A DNA stretch of 64,000 bases, from the NCBI GenBank assembly GCA_003254885.1, contig QANT01002889.1, positions 99,603 to 163,602 on the forward strand. Reading direction: 5' to 3'. A model generated the notes under the pieces. That model made no database searches and was not told where the DNA came from. It saw only the letters and a program-made list of their open reading frames with translations. This DNA comes from Purshia tridentata. Taxonomy: Eukaryota; Streptophyta; Magnoliopsida; Rosales; Rosaceae. This document shows positions 29,399 to 38,626 of this stretch, piece by piece. A program made the translations under genes and the position numbers. The stretch's first letter is position 1; every line of letters starts with the position of its first letter.

Positions 29399-29566
29399 CT
29401 TTAGAGAACAGCCAGAAGAAAAACGGATGAACCACTTAATGAACGGGTAAGATGAAGATGGTTGTTTCTTTAAATAAATTAGGAAATTGCTTAAAGTAAG
29501 TAAAGGAAAAGAAGCTTTTGATTGAGGGGTAGTGGAGCCAATTTGTTTGTTATTGATATTTGCCAA

Positions 29567-31161
29567 AGTGTGGTGTAGGTGGAGCTAAAGTTGGGTAGCT
29601 TAGATGTCTGTGTTTGAATGATTTTGCTTTTGAAATTGCAGCACTGTTCCTAAAAATAGAAGCGGCCCTATCCTGCAAAGTGCTCAAGGGCTGTTTTTTT
29701 GGTCGAAGTTTGTAGTGGCTTTTAATTGGTTAGACTTGTCAAAGCAGTGAATGGTTGATGATGTGATGATCAATACGACTAATGGGTTCGAACTTGGAGC
29801 CTATATATGTTATTATAATCGTACCATGTACGTTGCTGGTTTGTCTTATAAAAACTTGTATCCGTTTCTTGTTTAGCCCCTAAGGAAGTATGTGGTGGAA
29901 AGTTAGACCTTACTATAAAGAATAATGCAGGAACAAAAGTTTAAAAAGTAAGCCAGTCATGTGTTATGAACTTATGATTCTTATATATGAATTTAACTCT
30001 AAATCATCAGAACAGTGAACCGTTAGAGTTGATTTGTCTTTTCCTTCTTTCTTAAGCATTTTTAACATGGAATGGGTGGGTGGGTGGCATGCATAATTTT
30101 CAGGCCTAACAATATGCCCTCCCAAGTATTCAAAACAACTGATGCAAAAGATCCTCAAATGTCCTCGACTCTTGATCCGTATCGACAAAAGGCTCGCCCA
30201 TACGCCTGCCTGGCTGCCATGCCAACCCATGAATGCTTTAGATCAGACTGGCTCGCTGTCCGGCGGGTGGTTGCCGGTCGGGTAGTGACCGTACTGTTGA
30301 CTAAGCTTCAGTGCTTTGAAAGGTTAAAGATGATTGGCCAAAGAAAAGAAAGGTTGAAGATGCCTCAAAACCTAACTCTCCATGGAAGGGTCAAAACCAC
30401 GTCACATTGTGTGGGTCGGATTGCCAGGATAACATGAGTAGCCCATTAATGTATGGCCTGGTCGAAATGATAAATAACGGGTCCAACAAACAAGGTGAAA
30501 CTTAATGACTTGGTGCTTGAGGGATAGGCCAGGCCACAAGAAAATATGGGACTATTAGTTGGGGTCATCATCAAAGGAGAGGTGGAATGTGTGGAATACG
30601 TACCGTGGGATGATATCATGTGGGAAATCATTCAATAATATTGTAGTTTGTGGCCAAAGAATATATATGTTTAGCTGTAAAGAAAGCATTAATCATTAAT
30701 AACTTATATAATATGCAAATATTATCACATGTGAAATATATATGTTCATACGTATCATGTAGTAGAGAAAATTTTGGACTACCTACTCTCCCACAAAAAA
30801 AAGAAGGAAAACAACTTTTGACTATAGTTTATGATAGTGCCATATTAGTTTATGTGAAAGCAGATGACCTTGACTTGGTGTTTCATGGCAAGATGATTGG
30901 AGAAGGTAGAGGGTGGTAAAAGAAACCAATTAACCTATCTTCTTTGGTTGAATTTGGAGCAATCCGAGGAATTAAATTAAGGCCTCTTTTTTTCACTTTG
31001 CTGTGAGAGGGGAGGTGAGCAGAACCTGCTCTCGCTTGACTCTGTCTGGGTCTTAGAGAAACCGTGGTTTTTAAGCTGGGTTTTTATACTCGGACTATAC
31101 AAGTCAACAAACCGTTGTATTTGTTTAACAACTAGCTAGGTTAGGTGATAGAACTTCTATA
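29567..31161. other. Intergenic, upstream of the HMA cluster
   Basis: No gene is supported. A somewhat GC-richer patch near 30.18-30.42 kb carries a 121-codon ORF with no family resemblance. WRKY-type TTGAC cores occur near the first HMA gene (TTGACT 31036-31041; AGTCAA 31102-31107). Confidence 0.5.
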
Positions 31162-31169
31162 TATAAATA
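31162..31169 (+). promoter_or_regulatory. TATA box of HMA gene 1
   Basis: TATAAATA followed by CA, 117 bp before the ATG. The same TATAAATACA core precedes the other two HMA genes at similar distances (113 and 132 bp). Confidence 0.75.
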
Positions 31170-31278
31170 CAGATCCGCCAGCTGAATTGCTATATATATG
31201 TTAACACAGAGACACAGAGCTAGTTTCAGTCCAAAAAAAGTTACCATATATATATTACATACTCTATAGTACTCCAAC

Positions 31279-31745
31279 ATGAAGGTATGCCTTAATCCAA
31301 TTCAATTATTGTTTCTAAATTAATTAAGAACAAAACTCGTGCATTTGTGGACAAATGGAATTATTAAACTATATATGGTTAATATTTATAGTTTATTAAT
31401 TACATTAATGGAATGCAGCAAAAGATAGTAGTGAAGGTGCGAGTGCAGTGTGACAAATGCAGAAGCAAGGCCATGAAGATTGCAGCAGCTGCGCATGGTG
31501 TGAGCAAAGTGTCGATTGAAGGCGAAGACAAAGATGAAGTGGTGGTGATGGGAGACGGCGTTGACTCCGTTTGCCTGACCAGGTCTTTGAGGAAGAAGCT
31601 TGGGTTCGCCATCATAATCAAAGTTGAGCAACTCAAGGACGATGACGACAAGGATGAAGAAAAGGCTAAGAACTCAACTCCAATTCAGTGGACCACATCA
31701 TCATATCCAACGCAATGCTATGGAGTAGTGCTTCCTGAATATTAA
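31279..31745 (+). CDS. Small HMA-domain protein 1 (HIPP-like, CaaX lost)
   Basis: Two exons (31279-31284 and 31419-31745) encode 110 residues. The first exon is only ATG AAG, and the 134-bp intron ends gaatgcag. The product is one ferredoxin-like HMA domain beginning MKQKIVVKV, with an intact metal site CDKC, then a charged linker and an aromatic tail ending VVLPEY. Plant proteins of this size bind heavy metals or act as chaperones; some relatives are targets of fungal effectors and are the source of integrated HMA domains in immune receptors. Most end in a prenylation (CaaX) box. Here a TAA at 31743 ends the frame, yet the same frame reads NCSIM-stop seven codons later, so the protein seems to have lost its prenyl anchor by a recent nonsense change. 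It is the first of three tandem copies. Confidence 0.88.
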
Positions 31746-31784
31746 CCAGAACCATGTCAACCACTCAATTGCTCTATTATGTAA
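31746..31784 (+). other. Relic in-frame CaaX tail after the HMA1 stop
   Basis: In frame with HMA1, the codons after TAA read PEPCQPLNCSIM and then TAA. NCSIM-stop is identical to the end of HMA gene 2. This is best explained as the former C terminus, cut off by one stop codon. Confidence 0.75.
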
Positions 31785-32817
31785 CATTATATTTCTGCAG
31801 ATATAGCTTCTATCCTGCTGAAATGTTATCATGCTCAAATTTACTACAAGATCGAAATAGTCTTTGTGACGATCGACACCAATGTCGTATGAAAAGTTGT
31901 GATGTGTGACTAAATTTTTGTTTCGGAAGTTATATATATATATCAACTATCAAGTGACGCAATGGATTTTAGTTTTTGTTTCCCCATTCTCCTATATATA
32001 TATATATAAGGACAACAAATTTTAGAACCGTGATTATTTTCTACTTTTCTCGCTATGTTGATGATTGAAATTTTAGTTTTTGGACTAATTTTGAAAAAAA
32101 TATATATTTCCTTATGAATAATCAATTATGGGCTATTTAATTTGCTGAACTATTATGAAGGGTAATACTATTTAGCTCAATTTTTGTTTTCAATTACATG
32201 GCATCTTTACCTAAGGCTCTATATATGACAACTTTTTTTTTTAGTGATCAAAATAATTAATGTGGTGTGGACTTACTTTGATTTGGAAAAAAAAAGATGG
32301 GAGAAATTGGTCAGCATTTTGCTATTATAAAATACTAAAATAATTACACACCTTGTATAGAAATGAATTGGAGCTCATAACTAGATTAATTACAACAAAA
32401 TTTTGAAAAAGAGATGATCGACTTTTATGTGAGAATCTTGCTAATGATTTGTAAGAATTTGAGTTACTTTTTCTAATTGATTTTAAAATAAATGACTAAA
32501 TTCCTTCATATATGTGGCTTAAAGCCAATAGGCTCTCAGAAGTCAGAACCATCAGATGCTGCACTAGATATTCTACTTCAACTCATGACCATATATAAAT
32601 ACGGTTCCTGTTTTATTATAATTTATATCTAATTAATTAGTAGTTTAGTACGTATTGAATTACGTACGGTTTAGTATTTGACTCAGTCAACCTATGGCAT
32701 TACTTGGTTCCAAGCAACTCGTGAGTCGTGACCATATATTTATTTATTAAAATATTTTTTAATAGAGATAATTGGGCCAAGTCGTCTAATAATAATATTT
32801 AAAGACGACGAAGCTCC
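31785..32817. other. Spacer between HMA genes 1 and 2
   Basis: AT-rich, with an AT dinucleotide run near 31993-32007. No coding content is seen. The regulatory palindrome at 32678-32690 is listed separately. Confidence 0.5.
32678..32690. promoter_or_regulatory. Palindromic double W-box upstream of HMA gene 2
   Basis: TTGACTCAGTCAA is a perfect inverted pair of WRKY-binding TTGAC cores around a central C, 128 bp upstream of the TATA box. WRKY binding is inferred from the motif. Confidence 0.5.
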
Positions 32818-32825
32818 TATAAATA
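32818..32825 (+). promoter_or_regulatory. TATA box of HMA gene 2
   Basis: TATAAATA within GCTCCTATAAATACA, a block shared with HMA gene 3. Confidence 0.75.
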
Positions 32826-32930
32826 CAGCATGCCTGCTGTTACTTTTGTCATTGAAGTACTGGTACGTAGTAACGTAGCAGAGACATAAATTCATAAAGT
32901 TTAATTCCGTGGTCCCAAAGAGCTTTTAAC

Positions 32931-33287
32931 ATGGTGCAGCAAAGGATAGTTATGAAGGTGCAAATGAACTGTGAAAGACACAGAAGCAACGCCTTGAAGA
33001 TTGCTGCAGTCGCCAAAGGTGTGAGCAAAGTGTCCGTAAGAGCAGAGAAAGACTTGGTGGAGGTGATTGGGGATGGAGTTGATTCCATGAAGTTGACTAT
33101 GTCGTTGAGGAAGAAGCTTGGCTCTGCCACCATTTTAAGTGTTGAAGACGTGAAAGAAAAAACTGAGGAAAAGCCAGCTAACCAAATTCAATGGACATCC
33201 AGCTATATTCAATATCCCCATTATCCTATGCACTATCAAGTGGTTCATGATGATTATTCACAGCAAACCAATTGCTCCATTATGTAA
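32931..33287 (+). CDS. Small HMA-domain protein 2 with CaaX box
   Basis: A single exon encodes 118 residues starting MVQQRIVMKV and ending NCSIM, a standard farnesylation/geranylgeranylation CaaX box. The HMA fold is recognisable (ALKIAAVAKGVSKVSV and VEVIGDGVDSMKLTMSLRKK), but the metal motif has become CERH in place of CxxC, so classical metal binding through two cysteines is probably lost. Unlike copies 1 and 3 it has no intron after the first codons. Instead the bases GTGCAG sit exactly where that intron would be and are read as Val-Gln. It is likely a prenylated, membrane-associated member of the HIPP-like set. The tail has the same QWTSSYIQYPHY-type aromatic block as copies 1 and 3. Confidence 0.88.
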   Translation: MVQQRIVMKVQMNCERHRSNALKIAAVAKGVSKVSVRAEKDLVEVIGDGVDSMKLTMSLRKKLGSATILSVEDVKEKTEEKPANQIQWTSSYIQYPHYPMHYQVVHDDYSQQTNCSIM

Positions 33288-33450
33288 TAAATAGTGTTTT
33301 CCATGATTCATTATATCATTTACTCCTACAAAACAGATGTAATCAATAATGCACCAATTGCTCCGTTATGTAATAAATATTGTTTTTCTATGAATAATTA
33401 TATATTTCTAATCATTTACTCCTTGAAAACAGACGTAATCAATAATGCAC
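33268..33450. repeat. Tandem duplication of the HMA2 3' end
   Basis: The segment ccaattgctccattatgtaa through aatcaataatgcac occurs at 33268-33353 and again, diverged, at 33354-33450. The first copy contains the CaaX codons and stop of HMA2; the second lies in the 3'UTR. Confidence 0.85.
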
Positions 33451-34024
33451 CCTAGAGGTGAAAAAATATTGGAATTTGGTCCCTATTCTACACAATACTT
33501 TCAAACTTGAATCGCGAGGCAAGAATTTTTTGTTCTACGTATTTTGATGTGAGTAATAATGTTAGAGTATTTAAAATTTATTTTTCCAATTTGAATCTCA
33601 ATTTATGTGTCATTGCACTTGCCAGTATTTTAATTTTTATAAAATAAATAATACTTTGGGTAGGATATATGAATCAATCAAAAAACTAATAAATCATTTC
33701 GGATTGAGTTCTCTAGAACTGCTATGATGTAATGCATCAGGAATAATAAATATTTGCAATTTTGGGTTGACTCGATTGCATAGTATCCGCGTACATAGAA
33801 GCTTCATATGACGTACATATGCATTCGTACATCACAAATACTAGTACTTAATTCATTTTGGGTCTTTCAATTATTATGGTTTAGTAGTATTGTTGACTCC
33901 TACGTTGTGACAAGACTTCTAGGTTTAAGACTTTGTTAATATATTTATATATGAAGCTTTCACACAAGAAGTTTGAAGTCGAGTTTGTCGATTAATGTTT
34001 TCTAAGACCACACAACGCTTTCAT

Positions 34025-34400
34025 GAGCTGTCTGATAAACTTTTATATGAAATGAAATGGAAGACTTCCATTTACTTAAATGTTAAACTTACCACTTGTA
34101 TGACTTACCAAACCAATATTTGTCTTGTATTTTTTAGGACAGCAGGAAAGAAAAACAGAAAGAACAAGACAATTGAAAGCATTGTGGGTTCAAATTTGAG
34201 GGTGGCTTGACTAGTTGAACATAGAGCTGTCTGATAAAAGTCTATATGAAATGAAATGGAAGACTTCCATTTACGCTTAAGATATGCATGACTTACCAGA
34301 CTAATATTTGTCTTGTATTTGTAAGAAGAGAAAAAGTAGGAAAATGAAAGACAATTGATAGCATTGTGGGTTCAAACAATATATTGACTAGTTGACTCAG
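34025..34400. repeat. Tandem duplication upstream of HMA gene 3
   Basis: A unit of roughly 175-200 bp starting gagctgtctgataaa occurs at 34025-34223 and 34224-34400. The copies share atgaaatggaagacttccat, aatatttgtcttgtatt and gcattgtgggttcaaa. Each ends with a ttgactagttga block, so the W-box region was copied too. Confidence 0.85.
34384..34397 (+). promoter_or_regulatory. Tandem W-boxes upstream of HMA gene 3
   Basis: TTGACTAGTTGACT holds two direct TTGACT cores, 57 bp upstream of the TATA box. Binding is inferred. Confidence 0.45.
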
Positions 34401-34453
34401 ATTCAGAGCCCTTAATGTATATTAATTAATTCTACCATATATCACTAGGCTCC

Positions 34454-34461
34454 TATAAATA
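34454..34461 (+). promoter_or_regulatory. TATA box of HMA gene 3
   Basis: TATAAATA within GCTCCTATAAATACA, the same block as in HMA gene 2, located 132 bp before the ATG. Confidence 0.75.
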
Positions 34462-34585
34462 CAACATAGCATTAGTGATACTTTGCAAGTGAAACAAAGT
34501 AATATATTAGACTGCATCAGTATAAAAGGATACATTCATTCCTGTATACATAGATAATAGATCGAGTTTTTAATTTCGTCCCAAG

Positions 34586-35108
34586 ATGATGGTAATATAT
34601 TTCATGAAAGTTTTACGCATATATATATATGTTTTTAGGCAAATGAAACAAAATGATGACTTTTTTAATTTATGCAGCAAAAGATAGTGATGAAGGTGCA
34701 ACTCAACTCTGAGAAATGCAAGTATTGCTTTTGGTGCCAAAAAAGTAACATTGAGGAAGGCAAAAGCAGGGCCTTGAAGATTGCTGCAGTGGCCAAAGGT
34801 ATACATGTTGGATCGAATAATTTAGTGAATATCATTCATAGGATTGGTGTTGATATAAGTATTGGATTACAGGTGTGATCGACGTGTCCATTGACGTAGA
34901 GACAGAGCAGATGGAGGTGATTGGAAAGGATGTTGATTCCGTTGAGTTGACAAAGGCATTGAGAAAGAAGCTTGGGTTCGCCAAGATAGTTAGAGTTGTT
35001 GAAGTAGTGAAGAAAGCAGAGTCAAAACCAGAACCAGTGCCACTTCCAATTCAATGCACATCAAGCTATATTCATTATCCTCATTATGACGTGGTTTACC
35101 GCTGGTGA
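34586..35108 (+). CDS. Small HMA-domain protein 3 with altered metal site
   Basis: Three exons (34586-34591, 34678-34798, 34873-35108) encode 120 residues. Exon 1 is ATG ATG and its intron ends tatgcag, as in copy 1. A second intron splits the domain at the AKG/VID boundary, a position where the other two copies have no intron. The first metal-site cysteine is replaced (SEKC), and a 42-bp in-frame insertion at 34720-34761 adds 14 residues and creates CKYCFWC. The rest of the fold is normal (MEVIGKDVDSVELTKALRKK). The protein ends VVYRW with no CaaX box. Whether it still binds metal, and in what geometry, cannot be told from sequence. It shares promoter elements with its neighbours and may be expressed with them. 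Confidence 0.85.
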
Positions 35109-38100
35109 TTTACCACTTTTAATCACTCGCCGCGCTTTCTTAATTTCACTTTTTTACAAACCACCTCAACAACGCCACTTCTCAAATTTTACTTCTCTTA
35201 TCAAAGTTTGTTTATTTGCTCTATTTTCTCATATGTATTTCCTTTTTTCTTGTTTATGATTAAATATTTATATTTTTTTTTGTATGAAAATTGAATATTC
35301 TTGTTGAAAATATTTTTAAAGTAAAGGAAAAAATATTAAAGAAATTTTGCCTAATATTCGTGTTCATACCGTACTTGGCACGTTTCGTACTCATACTAAG
35401 CCGGCCCATTCGCTCGTGCCTTGCGGTGTGGTGCTGAAGCTGGCATGTGTGGCACCTCTATCTCTAAGCATATACAACACTTTGAACCCCTCAAAAGTCC
35501 TCTTCGGCCCAAGTAAAAGAAGGGCCAGCCCATTTAGAACCTGAAAAATAGGGACTTTAAAATAAATAAATAAAACAGTCCCAATTGAACTGTATGACCT
35601 AACTTTATATTTTTACTAAATTGGGTCCAAAGTGAGATGCAGATCCAAAAAGGTGTCTAACCCCGGAAGTATAACTTAACAAAATGGGTGATTTATGGAC
35701 ACCCAAAGTCTCACACCCATCCCCAATATTTTAACCTAATTAAATTTGGAATTTTACAACTAAAGGGTAAAACTAAAAATTGAAAAACCTAAATAAAGTA
35801 CATGTGCCCAGAAATTTTTCTTTCATTGTCCATCTACTAATTTGGGAGACATATTGTCAAAGACAAATAGTTGAGGTGTCTTTATGATATGACAATTAAC
35901 CAAAACTGGAAGAGAAGGGTTGTTGTATGGTTGGTTGGTCCATATGCACTGGGTTTGGTGAGTCACCCTATCCAATTGCATAACCATGAAGCACCCATTT
36001 GCTTCATCACTCACTGCCGCGCAATGTTCTCTGACAAAATCTGCACTACTACGCTTTTTCTATTTTCCAATAAATAAAATTACAACGCTACCACCTATCC
36101 TTGTGACAATCTCCTTCACAGCTACCATTCAAACTTTGACATGCAATTTGATGACTTGATGGGCCGCCATGACCCAATTGTCTTCCCCATTCTAAATTTC
36201 TAAACAAAGGTCTCTTTCACTTGTTGCCTGCTGTTTCACCATCTACATATGATCAACGGTCAGGACTCAAGACACAAAGAATCAAGATTATCAATTATTT
36301 AATTTGGACCCTCTAATTAATAAGGCACCTCCACAGTTCACAGTGATGTGACTGATGTGTAGACTTATTTATGAACTCCAGACAAAAGGGCCACTAGATC
36401 TCATCAAATAAATTACAGTATTTCTCTTTAGAGAGAAACATATATTATCAAATAAAAAATTATATGATTGTAATTATTATAGTATCTAATTTGATTGCAA
36501 ATTATTGACCAGAACATGAATAGAATCTGTATTTATTGGACCTCCAGCTTTCATAAGTGGATGCAGAGTTATCTGTTGCACCACAAACTTATACTTGAGT
36601 CATTGCGTCTGAATTTCAACTTTCAACCATTGTTTACTAAGCAAAACCTTGTAATTGGTTGCTCAGGATCAAATACAATCACATCTTTTATTTATTTGTA
36701 TATGGTATCTAGGGCTTTGTACTAGTAATCATTCTGGAAGATTAACTTGACCCAATAAACGATTATAAAGAATATATATATATATATATATATATTTTTA
36801 TGCTTGGAATCCAATATTCATTTTTCTACTGATGGAGAGAATCATCAGATCTATAAAGGAAATTAAGTGTTATGAGAGGTCCTATGTTCCCAAATGAGTG
36901 TCCTATATGGGTGTATATATATTAGAGAACATGGTGCTTGGCGTTTAACCAAGAAACTTAAACAACAAAAAACCTCACAAGTGGGCCACTTTTTGTTACT
37001 TCCTTAGTGTATGGCAGTGTCTGTGATCATCATCAACTAGCGTGTGTATTATACAGGAAATTTGGAGGACAAAAAAAGATGAATAATATTATATAAGTAA
37101 TATGTTACTTGCAAATTGCAATACTGGGATGCTTAAAAGGATTCAAGGTTGATATGTCCCACACATAGATACCTTTCTTCTCTACTTCTTGTAAACAATA
37201 ATCATAATCACACAGTAAATCAGTTGTTCTCCAAATCCTGATAATTAGAATTCGTATTTCTCTTCATTCTTCAATAAACTAATGTCATGCGGTTTAAGAT
37301 GAATTTAACTTATATTTTTATAAAGTGAATATTGAATTTACTATTATAATTTAATTAATTTCTACCATTCATCATAGTAGACATAAACTAAAAAACTAAC
37401 CCAAATTTTAATATTATTCTAATTGTATTAATTAAAATCCTTATTTACATTAATGCCTTGGGATTTACACGTTCTTTTCCCTTTTTATTTTTTTGATATG
37501 AGATTGATTATTCATGGGAATTACCACCTCTCATATCTCTTTCAGCATCATTTGACCTCAAAGTCACCACACAAAGCCAAATTATCATCTGCATATGCTT
37601 TCATAATAAAAACTGCCAAATTATTACTATTCCCAATCCAAGGACATGGATAATTGCTACTAGTTCGAAAATCAAGATGGGCTCAATCTAGTGGTTAAGA
37701 ACTGCTTTTAAACTACCACCAGTCCACCACTATGCCCTTTATTGGTAAAAAGTCATTTTCTGACATAAATATTTTAAATATCTATGAATATATTATTTGT
37801 GCTCTTATGATTTCTCAATTGACAATATATATTCTCCTAATAATTAGATTGACTGATGGCCACCCCGTGCAAGCATGACCAAATTTGTATTAAATACAGT
37901 TTGGTAATTACACTACACATAATAAATGTACAATTAACTCAAATATTGTAAAAGGAATATATACTTTGCTTCAAAGCACCAAAATGAAGGGAAAGTCCTT
38001 TCCATTCCAAGCATACCCTTACGTTCACACAAACCCATGCCAATATGCCATGAACAAGTAATGAGAAACAAACCAAAATCCATCTAAATAAATATAAAAC

Positions 38101-38498
38101 CCAAAATACCCCTCGTCCCATCCTTCTCCTTAAGTAGTGCGTAAGCCAACAAATCACTCCCATACCACCCACCTACGCCCCCCTCTCTCTCTCTCTCTCA
38201 AGTCTCAGCCAAAACAACCTTCACTATCAATGGCTTAAACAAACGCCCAAAGCAATGCTTGCGTGCCCGAAACCATTCAAAGAACCTTCTGGAAAAATAT
38301 TGTAAGTTTGGAAGTATACTAAAGATCTAATTTTCCAAAAGAACCGCAACCCACAGAGATTTAAACACCAAAATCAAAACCCGTATTGAAAAACTTTTTA
38401 TCTTAGTAGCAGTCCACAGAGGAAGAACAGAGAGAAACAGAGGAAAACAGAGAGAGAGAGAGAGAGGGAGAGAAGAGAGGTTGTGTGTGTGTGAGTTG
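35109..38498. other. Intergenic, HMA3 to BTB gene
   Basis: A 3.4-kb AT-rich stretch with no supported gene. It holds an (AT)n run at 36772-36795, a GC-richer patch around 35345-35540 that may be a fragment of a repeated element, and (CT)n at 38183-38199. The last few hundred bases should be the BTB promoter and leader, including an (AG)n run at 38449-38466. Confidence 0.5.
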
Positions 38499-38588
38499 AT
38501 GCTAATGAGAAGTGAGCATTGTGTGAATTGTCAACCTGGGAAAGCCCGGAGAGTTTCTGTTCGAGGGTATCTTCGATTGCATCCATGA
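38499..38588 (+). CDS. uORF1 of the BTB gene (29 codons)
   Basis: It starts ATG CTA ATG and ends TGA at 38586-38588. Its stop overlaps the start of uORF2 as ATGA. Presence in the mature leader is inferred; translation is not shown. Confidence 0.45.
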   Translation: MLMRSEHCVNCQPGKARRVSVRGYLRLHP

Positions 38589-38626
38589 AATCACGACGGC
38601 CTTGGCTTTCTCTGCTGCTAGGATGA
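38585..38626 (+). CDS. uORF2 of the BTB gene (13 codons)
   Basis: It encodes MKSRRPWLSLLLG. Its TGA at 38624-38626 overlaps the main ATG at 38623, again as ATGA. Confidence 0.45.
   Translation: MKSRRPWLSLLLG

Noticed and set aside
29399-29566. N-terminal extension of the NHL protein
   Set aside because: The frame is open, but the sequence is pyrimidine-rich leader-like and the Pro-rich start at 29398 has better context; kept only as an alternative.
29779-29802. gggttcgaacttgg resembling a tRNA T-loop
   Set aside because: No acceptor stem, D-arm or anticodon arm can be folded around it.
30072-30437. 121-codon ORF in a GC-richer patch
   Set aside because: Irregular composition, no family resemblance and no neighbouring exons; probably a chance ORF.
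36772-36795. Possible replication or matrix-attachment signal in the AT run
   Set aside because: A simple (AT)n microsatellite; nothing beyond base composition supports a function.
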